From JANNVK01 sp031414415 (GTDB taxonomy: Bacteria > Acidobacteriota > Blastocatellia > Pyrinomonadales > Pyrinomonadaceae): a stretch of DNA of 64,000 nucleotides. The stretch is taken from positions 8,731 through 72,730 of the forward strand of contig JANNVK010000192.1 in the NCBI GenBank assembly GCA_031414415.1, given 5' to 3'. The stretch's first letter is position 1. Each line of letters opens with the position of its first letter. The notes beneath the pieces are model-generated. The model was not told the DNA's origin. It was given only the letters and a program-made list of their open reading frames with translations, and made no database searches. Shown here one piece after another: positions 14,794 through 23,164 of the stretch. The translations under genes and the position numbers were made by a program.

Positions 14794-15275
14794 AAAGGAA
14801 ATTCTCCATAAAATATTTCGAATCCCTTTTTTCCCGTATAGTCGTAGTGTTGGCTAAAAACCGTTGGCGTTTGTTTGACAACGTGCTTGCTTCGGTTTCT
14901 ATATTGCCAAATATCGTCGCCAATAAATATACCGATATGATTTTGCGGAATTCCGGTATAAGTTTTTTTCTTCACATCAACGAGTTTCCCGAGAGTAATA
15001 AAAATTAGTCCAGTTTTTAAATCTTTCGGTCTATCCGCCCATTTACCAAATCTTCGTGTGTGTTGAAAAATTTCAACAACTCTGACACAAGCTGTTTTAT
15101 CTTTCTCACCTTTTCCAGACATTTGAAAGCAAGTGTATCCAAATTGATAGTTCATCACATGGCTAACAAAATGTGCACAATGACTTAAACCATTGTCCCA
15201 AAGTTCACAAGGACATATTTCTTTGATGTTTTTGTTCAAATAACCGTCTAATTCTAAAGCTGTTGGCATTCTCAT
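14790..15275 (-). CDS. NlpC/P60-like cysteine amidase without signal peptide
   Basis: A 161-residue protein with LSHCAHFVSHVMNYQFGYTC, a Cys-containing helix as in the NlpC/P60-CHAP superfamily. Further on, IPQNHIGIFIGDDIWQY supplies the expected His and following strand. These enzymes cut peptide or amide bonds, commonly in peptidoglycan. No signal peptide is present, although the substrate would be outside the cytoplasm. That points to delivery by a secretion system, lysis-type release or a non-wall substrate. It is translationally coupled to the exported partner downstream. Confidence 0.65.
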   Translation of the reverse strand: MRMPTALELDGYLNKNIKEICPCELWDNGLSHCAHFVSHVMNYQFGYTCFQMSGKGEKDKTACVRVVEIFQHTRRFGKWADRPKDLKTGLIFITLGKLVDVKKKTYTGIPQNHIGIFIGDDIWQYRNRSKHVVKQTPTVFSQHYDYTGKKGFEIFYGEFPL

Positions 15276-15375
15276 TATTGACTATTCTCTCTTTAATTTT
15301 TTAATTTGATAAGGAAAAAAAACCTTAATGTAAGACTCATTGAGGTCAACTTTTTTGCCAAAAATTTTAATTTTT

Positions 15376-15520
15376 TTATAAATGCTCGAAAATTCCCACC
15401 ACAACTATTTCTTCACCAACACACATTAATTTTCGGTTTCCATTAATTTCAAGGTGAATTAAGTAAGTTTCAGCGGAAAGTTTATACGATTTGTTGATTC
15501 TTGAAGATATACTTTTATGA
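15376..15520 (-). pseudogene. C-terminal gene fragment
   Basis: A frame without a start encodes KSISSRINKSYKLSAETY followed by LIHLEINGNRKLMCVGEEIV and VVGIFEHL, then stops at TAA (15378-15376). The amino-acid texture looks genuinely coding, but its 5' part is absent and it begins at the 3' end of the vapC gene. Probably the end of a gene truncated by TA cassette arrival. No family recognised. Confidence 0.4.
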
Positions 15521-15967
15521 TTAAGCCTCGTCCAAAACTTCTTGCGGTGTGATTGAAATAATTTCGTTGTAACGCTTAAAATCTTGCGGATTTAATGTCA
15601 AAATTTTGTCAATTTTATGAGTTTTCATGGCGGCAACAATTCGTGCATCGTGCGAAGGTTTTCCGCTGACTTTGTGCTTGGTTACAATCGCTTTCCATTC
15701 GTCGAAAATCTTTTCATTTTCGGGAAAAAGTGTAAAAATTTCTTGCAAATTTGCCAACTCAACCTCGGCTTCATCGGGTCTCATTCCCAAACCGTTGACA
15801 TCTTTCGGACGAGTTGCCACAACCCAAAACTCCACCAAAACTTGCGGAACAATAACTAAAATTTCGCCGCGTCTTTCGAGTTTATCCAAACATTCGCGGA
15901 CAGTTTTACACATCGGATTACTTGGCTCATTGAGTCGCAAAACAATACTTGTATCAGGTAAATACAT
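15521..15967 (-). CDS. VapC-type PIN-domain toxin
   Basis: A 148-residue PIN protein beginning MYLPDTSIVLRL, with the first catalytic Asp in PDTS. PQVLVEFWVVATRP carries the Glu, HDARIVAAM and LTLNPQDFKRY the later acidic positions. It should be a ribonuclease toxin. The antitoxin gene ends five bases upstream, the usual vapB-vapC order. Intact. Confidence 0.85.
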   Translation of the reverse strand: MYLPDTSIVLRLNEPSNPMCKTVRECLDKLERRGEILVIVPQVLVEFWVVATRPKDVNGLGMRPDEAEVELANLQEIFTLFPENEKIFDEWKAIVTKHKVSGKPSHDARIVAAMKTHKIDKILTLNPQDFKRYNEIISITPQEVLDEA

Positions 15968-15972
15968 AGATT

Positions 15973-16230
15973 TTAGTAAATATTTTCGCGTCTCGTGGCT
16001 TCGTCAGATAAAAACGGTCCGCCTCTGTCTTTGTGGCTATCTAGCCAACGATGAAATTTCGCTCGCCGCTCTTCTTTTGTCGCGGTTTCATGAAAAGGTT
16101 TCGGCTCTTCTTCAACAATATTTTCTTCGATAAAAGTCTCGATGAAAGTTTCAACTTTGACACCGTTTTTTGATGCTTTGGTGCGTAGAAAATTTTCAAT
16201 TTCTGGCTTTAATTCAATTGTCACAGTCAT
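15973..16230 (-). CDS. VapB-like ribbon-helix-helix antitoxin
   Basis: From the ATG at 16230 the protein has 85 residues. The N-terminus MTVTIELKPEIENFLRTKASKNGVKVETFIETFIEENI has a strand followed by two helices, as expected for an RHH dimer. The charged C-terminal half (ATKEERRAKFHRWLDSHKDRG) would wrap the toxin. The open frame starts earlier, but an RBS-like GGAGTAAAAGTT stretch supports 16230. It precedes the PIN gene by five bases. Confidence 0.8.
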   Translation of the reverse strand: MTVTIELKPEIENFLRTKASKNGVKVETFIETFIEENIVEEEPKPFHETATKEERRAKFHRWLDSHKDRGGPFLSDEATRRENIY

Positions 16231-16357
16231 AACTTTTACTCCTTTTCGCTCCAAACGAATATTAGCAGTTAAAATTTCACCAAACAAGCGAAATTCTAAC
16301 TGCTAAATTTGTTTATCTGCTGATGTTGAACAAGATTTCTTCGAGAATCCAATCAAG

Positions 16358-16657
16358 TCAAGCGGCGATTCGATGAATTTGGCGATAAACTTTTGCGTTT
16401 TTCAACTGTAAATCATACAGATCAACGGCTTGTTGCATCCTAAGCAAAACTTCGGGCGACATTCCGAGTGCCAAACTGATTCGGTGTGCCAAATCAACCG
16501 TCAAACGCGAACGTTCTTTTAAAAGTTCGCTCAAAGTTCGAGTCGAAACTCCTAAAACTTTTGCAAATTCGGTATTTGTCAGACCAATAGCCGGAAGCGA
16601 ATCTTCACGCAAAATCGCTCCGGTATGAGTTGGACGGCGGTTAGAATTAGTGCTCAT
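16358..16657 (-). CDS. higA: HigA-family antitoxin, second copy
   Basis: A 99-residue XRE protein: RRPTHTGAILREDSLPAIGLTNTEFAKVLGVSTRTLSELLKERSRLTVDLAHRISLALGMSPEVLLRMQQAVDL. Typical HigA length and HTH. It is intact although the toxin gene in front of it is destroyed. An antitoxin kept after toxin loss can still repress its own promoter or protect against a mobile copy of the same system. Confidence 0.9.
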   Translation of the reverse strand: MSTNSNRRPTHTGAILREDSLPAIGLTNTEFAKVLGVSTRTLSELLKERSRLTVDLAHRISLALGMSPEVLLRMQQAVDLYDLQLKNAKVYRQIHRIAA

Positions 16658-16664
16658 AAAAACC

Positions 16665-16942
16665 TCAATGATAATCTTCCAAGTTCAAATCTACGGCGTT
16701 TCCACTAATAAATCTGAATGTCAAACGTCAATTTTTGTTGACTTTCATTGCCCAAAAACCTGCAAGTTCGTCTTTTAATTCATGTAAATCATAACCCGGA
16801 AAATTTAATTGTTCGGGAATGTCGGCTTGATTTATTGCGTCCATTTGCCGAAGTAATCGCGGACAGAAATCATTGGAAATTCGCTTAGTTTTTCCGTTTT
16901 CAAAAAGTTCTTGCTGACCTTTATGCTAGAAAGATTTATCAT
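16665..16942 (-). pseudogene. higB: HigB toxin pseudogene (start frameshift, two in-frame stops)
   Basis: Read in one frame the minus strand gives DKSF*HKGQQELFENGKTKR, ISNDFCPRLLRQMDAINQAD, IPEQLNFPGYDLHELKDEL, AGFWAMKVNKN*RLTFRF and ends VDLNLEDYH. This is a full HigB toxin except for a TAG near the start, a TGA before RLTFRF (probably the usual Tyr/Trp position) and a missing base between the ATG at 16942 and the rest. Its end lies seven bases before higA, as in an intact higBA operon. Confidence 0.88.
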
Positions 16943-16948
16943 AAACGC

Positions 16949-18130
16949 TTATGAAATTCTTTCAAAAATTCCAGCCGCACCCATTCCGCCGCCGACACAC
17001 ATTGTCACCATTCCGTAGCGTGCTTTTCGGCGTTCTAATTCGCCTAAAAGAGTCGCCGTAAGTTTAGCACCAGTGCAACCGAGCGGATGTCCAAGGGCGA
17101 CTGCACCGCCGTTGACATTTACTTTTTCAGGATTCATTTCCAAAACTTTCATTACCGACAAACCTTGGGCGGCAAATGCTTCGTTCAACTCAAAAACGTC
17201 AATATCTTCCAAAGTCAACCCCGCCAATTTCAACGCTTTTGGAATTGCATAAACAGGTCCGATTCCCATTTCTTCGGGCAAACAACCTGCTGTGGCGAAA
17301 CTGACAAATCTCGCAAGCGGCTTCAGACCCAATTCTTTAGCTCGATCCGCAGACATTACAACGCATGCCGCCGCACCGTCTGACATTTGCGAAGAATTTC
17401 CGGCGGTGACAGTTCCTTTAACATGAAAAACTGGTCGGAGTTTCGCAAAACCTTCGATTGTCGCTTCAAATCTCGGACCTTCGTCAGTTTCAAAAACGAC
17501 TTCTTTGCGTAAAACCCGACCTTTTGCATCCAATTCGTCAACGAAAATATTCATCGGAACAATTTCATTTTTGAACTTGCCCGATTGAATCGCCGCCGCC
17601 GCTTTTTGATGAGATTCGAGCGAAAATTGGTCGGCTTGTTCGCGTGTTATCTCGTATTTTTTCGCCAGATTTTCCGCAGTTAATCCCATATTCAAATAAT
17701 AATCAGGATAATTTTCAGCCAAATTCGGATTCGGACGAAAACCATTTCCGCCCATCGGAATCATCGACATTGTTTCGAGTCCACCAGCGATAATGATGTC
17801 CGCACCGCCTGTTTTAATGCGATCTGCGGCAAGTGCAATTGTCTGCAAACCGCTTGAGCAATAACGGTTTACGGTCATCGCCGAAGTCTCGACAGGCAAA
17901 CCCGCTAAAATCGCCGAAGTCCGTGCGACGTTCATTCCCTGCTGTGCTTCGGGAAACGCACAACCCATAATTACGTCGTCAATTTCGCTCAAATTTAAGC
18001 CGTTCACACGAGCGACTGCTTCTTTAATCGCCGCTGCTCCTAAATCATCAGGACGCGTGTTTTTCAATGTTCCTTTCGGTGCTTTTCCAACTGCGGTTCG
18101 AACCGCTGATACGATAACTGCTTCTTTCAT
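16949..18130 (-). CDS. fadA: Acetyl-CoA C-acyltransferase (thiolase), FadA type
   Basis: A 393-residue thiolase, the last step of beta-oxidation, cutting 3-ketoacyl-CoA with CoA. The acyl-enzyme Cys is Cys91 in NRYCSSGLQTIA. The C-terminal His and Cys appear in NGGAVALGHPLGCTGAK and MCVGGGMGAAGIFE, and ELNEAFAAQ is present. Length and motifs are complete. A FadR-like operator lies about 100 bases upstream. It belongs functionally with fadE (12479) and fadN (29250), which in Bacillus form one operon but here are dispersed. Confidence 0.95.
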   Translation of the reverse strand: MKEAVIVSAVRTAVGKAPKGTLKNTRPDDLGAAAIKEAVARVNGLNLSEIDDVIMGCAFPEAQQGMNVARTSAILAGLPVETSAMTVNRYCSSGLQTIALAADRIKTGGADIIIAGGLETMSMIPMGGNGFRPNPNLAENYPDYYLNMGLTAENLAKKYEITREQADQFSLESHQKAAAAIQSGKFKNEIVPMNIFVDELDAKGRVLRKEVVFETDEGPRFEATIEGFAKLRPVFHVKGTVTAGNSSQMSDGAAACVVMSADRAKELGLKPLARFVSFATAGCLPEEMGIGPVYAIPKALKLAGLTLEDIDVFELNEAFAAQGLSVMKVLEMNPEKVNVNGGAVALGHPLGCTGAKLTATLLGELERRKARYGMVTMCVGGGMGAAGIFERIS

Positions 18131-18228
18131 AATGATTTCCTTTGGAATTGATTCATTGATTCATTTTCCCATTGATTCATTGAACCACGTTCGCGTCGCA
18201 ATGGATAAATGAATCAATAACTATTAAC

Positions 18229-18246
18229 TGAGTGAATGTTCATTCA
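18229..18246. promoter_or_regulatory. FadR(TetR)-like operator upstream of fadA
   Basis: TGAGTGAATGTTCATTCA differs from the fadE site by one base in 18 and contains the identical 14-mer TGAATGTTCATTCA. Between it and the gene are several direct copies of TTGATTCATT of unknown role. Confidence 0.7.
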
Positions 18247-18299
18247 TTTTTACAATATACACAAAACATTTTATTTTTGCCAATAAATTCCAATAGTTT

Positions 18300-18668
18300 T
18301 TACAAGAAAATTCTTCGCTCTTCGACTCTTGCCAAATTGTTTAGTTGCAAAAGTCTGATGGTTGCTCCGGCGTTTGGACTTAAGCCGATAAAATAGCCGT
18401 TTTCAATTCTAAAATGCTCATTCCAAAGATGTTTTCGTGGATTAAAAAGCGAAACAATTTCATCGGTTTCGCCGTCAATCGAAGAAATATCGCTTCCTTT
18501 AAATTTATTGCAAATTGAACAAGATAAAGCTAAGTTATTTTCAACGGTTAAACCACCATGTTTTTCGGCAATAATGTGGTCAATCTGATGTTTAGTGAAA
18601 CAGATTTCTTCGGGAATCAGGCAATATTCGCACAAACTTTTCGCACGTTTATAAACCAAATTTCGCAA
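18300..18668 (-). CDS. HNH endonuclease-family protein, nonsense codon near original start
   Basis: An HNH domain is clear: CEYC, then HQIDHIIAEKHGG, NNLALSCSICNKFKG. Zn-binding CxxC pairs and the catalytic His are present. The frame from the TTG at 18668 gives 122 residues. In the same frame an ATG at 18695 encodes MSVTYI and then TAA at 18677-18675. MSV.YI..ALR is the usual opening of this family, and that ATG overlaps the stop of the upstream gene. So the original start was 18695 and codon 7 is now a stop; translation may persist from TTG at reduced level. Confidence 0.75.
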   Translation of the reverse strand: MRNLVYKRAKSLCEYCLIPEEICFTKHQIDHIIAEKHGGLTVENNLALSCSICNKFKGSDISSIDGETDEIVSLFNPRKHLWNEHFRIENGYFIGLSPNAGATIRLLQLNNLARVEERRIFL

Positions 18669-18691
18669 AGCAGTTTAGATGTAAGTAACAC

Positions 18692-19024
18692 TCATTTCTT
18701 CAGTTGTTTCAACGCTTTAGCTTTAGCAATTCGGACTAGATGTTCAATAAATTCGTAACTTGACCATATTTGCTCTTCAGATTCGCATAGACCTTCACGA
18801 CGATTTTTCTCCAAAAGTTCGTTAATTTGTTGGCTCAGATTTTTTGAGGGTCGTAACGCTAAAGTTTCTTCAGGAGTCGGTAAATTTGCAAAAAACTCTA
18901 ACACGTCAGTCACATTTTTGTATCCTATTGATGAACTTGCATTAAACTCTCTTAATCCAAACTCAAAAATTTTTGGTAAATTCTGTCTGTTTGATTGCAG
19001 ACTAATCGCTAAATTGTCGGGCAA
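18692..19024 (-). CDS. Small conserved protein coupled to the HNH gene
   Basis: A 110-residue protein from TTG (MPDNLAISLQSNRQNLPKIFEFGLREFNA…). The second half is a charged helical segment (LRPSKNLSQQINELLEKNRREGL…YEFIEHLVRIAKAKALKQL), known to me from small proteins encoded before HNH nucleases. Its stop overlaps the ATG of the HNH frame. It may be a partner or regulator, as in a TA-type pair; no catalytic motif is seen. Confidence 0.55.
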   Translation of the reverse strand: MPDNLAISLQSNRQNLPKIFEFGLREFNASSSIGYKNVTDVLEFFANLPTPEETLALRPSKNLSQQINELLEKNRREGLCESEEQIWSSYEFIEHLVRIAKAKALKQLKK

Positions 19025-19098
19025 ACTTATTGTTAATTACATAAATATATTTGAACATATGTCAGTTTGTTTTTGCCAATAATTTCTGACTAATTTTT

Positions 19099-19710
19099 TT
19101 AATCAATTTCGTAATATTTGCCTGATTCTTCAGAACTTCCATCGGCGAGACTGCATAAACGTCTAAAATTCGACAAAGCCGCCAACCAAGCATCATCTCC
19201 GCCGATGCGAACAATATTTTCTTTGACTTTTGAGCGATTCACTAAACCCTTATCTTTCAACAAGAAAACGGCATCATCATAATCCTTTTGTCTGCCTGCA
19301 AAAAGTTTTAGAATCACTAGCCATTCAGGCGAAATGAGTTTGAAACCTTGCGGCATTTGCACAGATTCTTTCAAAGCTGCTTTGTAATATTTGGCATAAC
19401 CATCATTTCGGACAATCCAATCAACCCCAATTTTGTATTTTCCAATCTCGATTATGTAATTGAATCCGCCAAGATTTAGCGGGGCATTTGCTGTCAGCGA
19501 AACGGAGTTTGAAGCAATAATATCAACATCTTTGGTCAAACGTGGCGAACCATAAAGATACATTGCGATTCCACCGACCAATGCCCAATCAATATTTTCT
19601 GCTTCGGCAATTTTCCCGATTTTCTGAGCAGCTTCAAGTCCTGTATCTGTTGAAATAGTTGGACTTTTGATGTTTTCTTCAATCTTTTCGATTAAATCTT
19701 TGTCACTCAT
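19099..19710 (-). CDS. AbiEii-like nucleotidyltransferase-fold protein
   Basis: A 203-residue protein. The motif WALVGGIAMYLYGSPRLTKDVDIIA matches the GG…TxDxD core of minimal nucleotidyltransferases, including AbiEii/MenT-type toxins. PEWLVILKLFAGRQKDYDDAVFLL is the conserved later segment (KL.AgR.kD..D). Members modify tRNA or act with a small antitoxin; no obvious antitoxin gene is adjacent. It starts two bases after the kup stop, so it is probably transcribed with kup. Confidence 0.7.
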   Translation of the reverse strand: MSDKDLIEKIEENIKSPTISTDTGLEAAQKIGKIAEAENIDWALVGGIAMYLYGSPRLTKDVDIIASNSVSLTANAPLNLGGFNYIIEIGKYKIGVDWIVRNDGYAKYYKAALKESVQMPQGFKLISPEWLVILKLFAGRQKDYDDAVFLLKDKGLVNRSKVKENIVRIGGDDAWLAALSNFRRLCSLADGSSEESGKYYEID

Positions 19711-19711
19711 T

Positions 19712-21691
19712 TTAAGTTTCTCTGACCAAATTTATCTCTTCCGGTCTCGCCACCACAACCGAAACATTTTCAATATCAACATTGTCTGCGTCCAACCCGT
19801 AAGCGACATCTTCGCGGATGCTAAACCAGCGTCGCAAAATGTAATATGAACGCATGATGAAATTTTGTTTGGCAGGAAGATCGTTTTCGTAACTCAAAAA
19901 TGAACGAAGCAAAACAAAGCGAACATCACCGCGAATATCGTATTTTTTCAACGCCGGATGTCGGCTGGTCAACTCAACTTCTTTGTTTTTTACGAGGTCT
20001 TCAAGTGCCAGTTCAAAGAAATAATTGATGCGTGGTTCAATTCTGAAACCTAGCGTAAATGTAAGAAAATAAACATCTTCTTTGGCAATCGTCTCAACTT
20101 TATATTTGGTTGTAAACGGACGATCGTCGGTTTTTATATGAACAAACCAGTAAACATCGGCACGTTTTGGAGTTTTTTCAAGGATTGATTCAATGGTTTC
20201 ACGTTCGAGCTTTTTGGGCGAATCAGAGGCTGTTAAATAGACCAAATGCGTCGAATATTGGGGAATTGTTTTGTCGTTGCTCAGTTCTTCTAATGTCTTG
20301 AAAAATGGTTCGGTATTTTCCCAAATTGTCAGCTTTTTACGGAGTTGTCTGCCGTTAAACCAAATCCACATGATTGCGAAAAGCACGAATCCGACCAAAA
20401 CCGAAACGTAACCGCCTTCGGGGAATTTCTCCATATTGGCAATCAAAAATGCGAGTTCAATAATCAAAAATAAGCCAGTCAAACCAAAAGTCAGAATTGG
20501 ATTAAATCGCCGCGAACGCATATAAACAAAGAGCAAAAACGTTGTCATCAGCATCGTTAGCGTAACGGAAAGTCCATACGCGGCTTCCATATGTTTTGAT
20601 TCGTGAAAATATAAAACGATGAAAATACAGCCAAACATTAGTAACCAATTGACTTGCGGAATGTAAAGCTGACCTTTGAAATCAGTCGGATAAACGATGC
20701 GTTGACGTGACCAAAACGACAGCCGAATTGCTTCACCAATCAGCGTAAAACTTCCGGAAATCAAGGCTTGTGAAGCGATAATTGCCGCCAAAGTTGCGAT
20801 TATAATTGCGACCGGTAAAATTGCAGGCGGAACGATTGAATAAAAAGGCGTTGTGCCCGTAAGTGTTTTACCTGATTGACTTAGCAACCACGCACATTGT
20901 CCAGCGTAACTTAAAAGCAGACAAATTTTCACCAAAATCCAACTGAATCTGATATTTCCGCGTCCGGCATGTCCCATATCGGAATACAGAGCTTCGGCTC
21001 CAGTTGTGCAGAGAAAAACTGCTCCAAGCAACCAAAAACCATGCGGATATTCTGCCAAAAGTTGATAAGCGTAATAAGGATTTATCGCTTTCAAAACGGA
21101 AAAATCATTGACGAAAGACATCAAACCGATTCCGCCGATGAACAAAAACCAAATCGTCATCACAGGTCCAAAAAACTTACCAATTAACTGCGTGCCAAAT
21201 TGTTGAGCAACGAAAATTCCAATTAAAATAACAATAACAATCGGCACAGTTGGAATATTTGGCGAGTAAATCCGCAAACCTTCAATCGCGGACGAGACCG
21301 AAATCGGCGGCGTAATTATGCCGTCTGCCAACAAAAAAGAACCACCAATAATCGCCACATACATTAGCCAACTTCCGGCGTAGCGTTTGATTAATGTATA
21401 AAGCGAAAAAATGCCACCTTCGCCGTTGTTGTCTGCTCGTAACGCGATGATGACGTATTTAATTGTTGTCTGAAACATCAGCGTCCAAAAAACAGCCGAA
21501 AGTCCGCCGAGAACGAGCATCGGTTCGATTTTTCGAGTTCCGATAATCGCCGAAAAAACATACAGCGGCGAAGTTCCGATGTCGCCAAAAACAATGCCGA
21601 GTGAAATTAAAAGTCCCGCATAGGTAACTTTATCAATGTGTTGATGATTATTATTTCCGTGTTCCATTTTTGAATTCGGGGGAATTTCCAA
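19712..21691 (-). CDS. kup: Kup-family potassium uptake transporter
   Basis: A 659-residue membrane protein with the KUP hallmark GIVFGDIGTSPLYVFSA (GDIGTSPLY at 36-44) and about twelve hydrophobic segments up to residue 460. A soluble C-terminal domain of about 200 residues follows. Also recognisable are ADNNGEGGIFSLYTL and GTEALYSDMGHAG-like stretches. It imports K+ with protons. M9 is an alternative start. No riboswitch is visible in the short leader. Confidence 0.93.
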   Translation of the reverse strand: MEIPPNSKMEHGNNNHQHIDKVTYAGLLISLGIVFGDIGTSPLYVFSAIIGTRKIEPMLVLGGLSAVFWTLMFQTTIKYVIIALRADNNGEGGIFSLYTLIKRYAGSWLMYVAIIGGSFLLADGIITPPISVSSAIEGLRIYSPNIPTVPIVIVILIGIFVAQQFGTQLIGKFFGPVMTIWFLFIGGIGLMSFVNDFSVLKAINPYYAYQLLAEYPHGFWLLGAVFLCTTGAEALYSDMGHAGRGNIRFSWILVKICLLLSYAGQCAWLLSQSGKTLTGTTPFYSIVPPAILPVAIIIATLAAIIASQALISGSFTLIGEAIRLSFWSRQRIVYPTDFKGQLYIPQVNWLLMFGCIFIVLYFHESKHMEAAYGLSVTLTMLMTTFLLFVYMRSRRFNPILTFGLTGLFLIIELAFLIANMEKFPEGGYVSVLVGFVLFAIMWIWFNGRQLRKKLTIWENTEPFFKTLEELSNDKTIPQYSTHLVYLTASDSPKKLERETIESILEKTPKRADVYWFVHIKTDDRPFTTKYKVETIAKEDVYFLTFTLGFRIEPRINYFFELALEDLVKNKEVELTSRHPALKKYDIRGDVRFVLLRSFLSYENDLPAKQNFIMRSYYILRRWFSIREDVAYGLDADNVDIENVSVVVARPEEINLVRET

Positions 21692-21748
21692 TATTTGTTT
21701 GTAAGAAATAATTTACAATACTTCTTTATCGAAAGCGATTTACACAAA

Positions 21749-21784
21749 CAAAAAAGGACGGCGGTAACAAAACCACTGCCCTTT
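21749..21784 (-). terminator. Rho-independent terminator after the protoglobin gene
   Basis: On the minus strand AAAGGGCAGTGG pairs with CCGCCGTCCTTT through an eight-base loop with one mismatch, and is followed by a T run. It ends the thioredoxin-protoglobin transcript. Confidence 0.75.
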
Positions 21785-21805
21785 ATCCGCCAAATACGGC
21801 AAGTG

Positions 21806-22465
21806 TTAGAATTGTCCGTCTTTGATATACGGCTGACTCCACAAAATCGCCTGAATTAAGACGACTTTTATCCACGCTTGGTGCATCTTTTCCACTTCTT
21901 CGGAAGAATTTCCTTTTTTCGCCAAGAATGGTTTCAAAGTTGCCGTAATCGGATAAACCAACGCGGGAATATAACGAAAATTCACTTGTGTAACGCTATT
22001 CACCTTGTCTGTTTTGTTCTTTTTGATTTTGGTGTGTCGCAACCCAATTTCGTGTTGATAATCCAGCCATTGTTGGTCAAACTTTGCGTTTGAAGTGTCG
22101 AGAATCCATTGTGCGAATCTTTTTCTGACGGCTGACAAATACGCGGCATCCAATTTTCCGTCTTTTTTGCTTGTAAAAAAATAGGCAAGTTGCGGTGTTG
22201 AGCCGACAAAACCATACCAAACATCCAAAATAGCTTCCGTCTGATCCTTTAAAACATCGTTAGACATCCGCAAATACTTGACATCTTCATCCGTAAACAA
22301 CACGCTTTGTTTCAACTTTTCAAAATCGTCGAGCGAAACAGGCGACTGCTTAAGTGCAGTTTGCCCATAGATATAGCCCGGAATTTTCTCTTGCGAAAAA
22401 ATTGTCGTTGTTCCAAAAACACAGATTGCAGTTGCAATCACGAAATATAATATTTTAGTTTTCAT
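21806..22465 (-). CDS. Exported protoglobin-domain protein
   Basis: A 219-residue protein with a signal peptide (hydrophobic 4-22, FSQ near 25) and then an almost complete protoglobin. PGYIYGQTALKQSPVSLDDFEKLK opens the domain. FTDEDVKYLRMS, DVWYGFVGS, RKRFAQWILDT, YQHEIGLRHTK (138/144 are candidate haem-ligand His) and EKMHQAWIKVVLIQAILWSQPYI follow. Protoglobins bind haem and gases such as O2, NO and CO, and are usually cytoplasmic; an exported form is less usual. It starts one base after the upstream thioredoxin-like gene stop. Function in gas sensing or NO handling is inference. Confidence 0.85.
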   Translation of the reverse strand: MKTKILYFVIATAICVFGTTTIFSQEKIPGYIYGQTALKQSPVSLDDFEKLKQSVLFTDEDVKYLRMSNDVLKDQTEAILDVWYGFVGSTPQLAYFFTSKKDGKLDAAYLSAVRKRFAQWILDTSNAKFDQQWLDYQHEIGLRHTKIKKNKTDKVNSVTQVNFRYIPALVYPITATLKPFLAKKGNSSEEVEKMHQAWIKVVLIQAILWSQPYIKDGQF

Positions 22466-22702
22466 TTATTTCAAATCCTCGATACTTGCACCAAAATTGA
22501 TGTGATACGGATGATTTCCGATGACCAATGCCGGAACGCTTTTAACGCCAAAATTCTCCGCTTCGCTTAATCTCGACTTACTTTCGCCAAGATGAACGAT
22601 TTCAACTTCAAACCGTTCCGTGTCAATTGTGTCAACAATCAACTGCTCCGCGTCAACGCACACAGGGCATCCCGCGTGATAAAAAATTACTTTGTTTTTC
22701 AT
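22466..22702 (-). CDS. Small thioredoxin/glutaredoxin-like protein
   Basis: A 78-residue thioredoxin-fold protein with redox motif CPVC (HAGCPVCVDAEQ) near residues 12-15 and cis-Pro region VKSVPALVIG. No signal peptide. It is the first gene of a two-gene unit with the exported protoglobin and diverges from an HxlR regulator. It could be a disulfide reductase serving redox control; partner unknown. Confidence 0.8.
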   Translation of the reverse strand: MKNKVIFYHAGCPVCVDAEQLIVDTIDTERFEVEIVHLGESKSRLSEAENFGVKSVPALVIGNHPYHINFGASIEDLK

Positions 22703-22793
22703 ATATTTAACCTTTCAATTCCTTAAATTTTTCTTTAAACTCTGGTTGAGTTAAGTTGAATGTAGCAAAGTAAAAACGGCAATGTAAGTCTGC

Positions 22794-22822
22794 ACTTTTT
22801 GGTTAGATACTTACTTTTTGGT
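22794..22822. promoter_or_regulatory. Direct repeat in the HxlR/thioredoxin divergent promoter
   Basis: ACTTTTTGGT occurs twice (22794-22803, 22813-22822), 19 bases apart, just before the HxlR gene. Spacing of about two helical turns and the divergent arrangement make it a candidate HxlR operator. Confidence 0.5.
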
Positions 22823-22830
22823 ATAAATTT

Positions 22831-23160
22831 ATGCAAACACAGGCGAAAAAAATTTTAGAAAAAAGACCGGTTAAATTGATGGTCGAAGACATAATCGGAT
22901 GTAAATGGTCGCTTTCGATAATCTCGTTGGTAAGAAAAGGCGTAAATCGTCCCGGTGCGATGGAAAAAAGTGTTGAAGGATTAACCACAAAAGTTTTGAG
23001 TGAAAGATTGCGAAAATTAATAAATTACGGCATTTTCAGTAAAACAATTTTCCCTGAAATTCCGCCGCGAGTTGAATATGAACTAACTGAATTTGGAAAT
23101 AGATTTATCGGGATTATTGATTCGATTGAGGTTTTGGAAAATGAACTTGAACCGGATTAG
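22831..23160 (+). CDS. HxlR-family transcriptional regulator
   Basis: A 109-residue winged-helix protein with the HxlR pattern: DIIGCKWSLSIISLVRKGVNRPGAMEKSVEGLTTKVLSERLRKLINYGIF, then PPRVEYELTEFGNRF. The single Cys in GCKW is in the position of the redox or electrophile sensor of several HxlR proteins. It is transcribed divergently from the thioredoxin-protoglobin pair and probably controls it together with itself through the ACTTTTTGGT repeats. Confidence 0.88.
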   Translation: MQTQAKKILEKRPVKLMVEDIIGCKWSLSIISLVRKGVNRPGAMEKSVEGLTTKVLSERLRKLINYGIFSKTIFPEIPPRVEYELTEFGNRFIGIIDSIEVLENELEPD

Positions 23161-23164
23161 CTTT

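Noticed and set aside
21692..21748. Potassium- or c-di-AMP-sensing riboswitch upstream of kup
   Set aside because: The leader is only about 55 bases before the preceding terminator, too short for a ydaO-type riboswitch, and no matching motif is seen.
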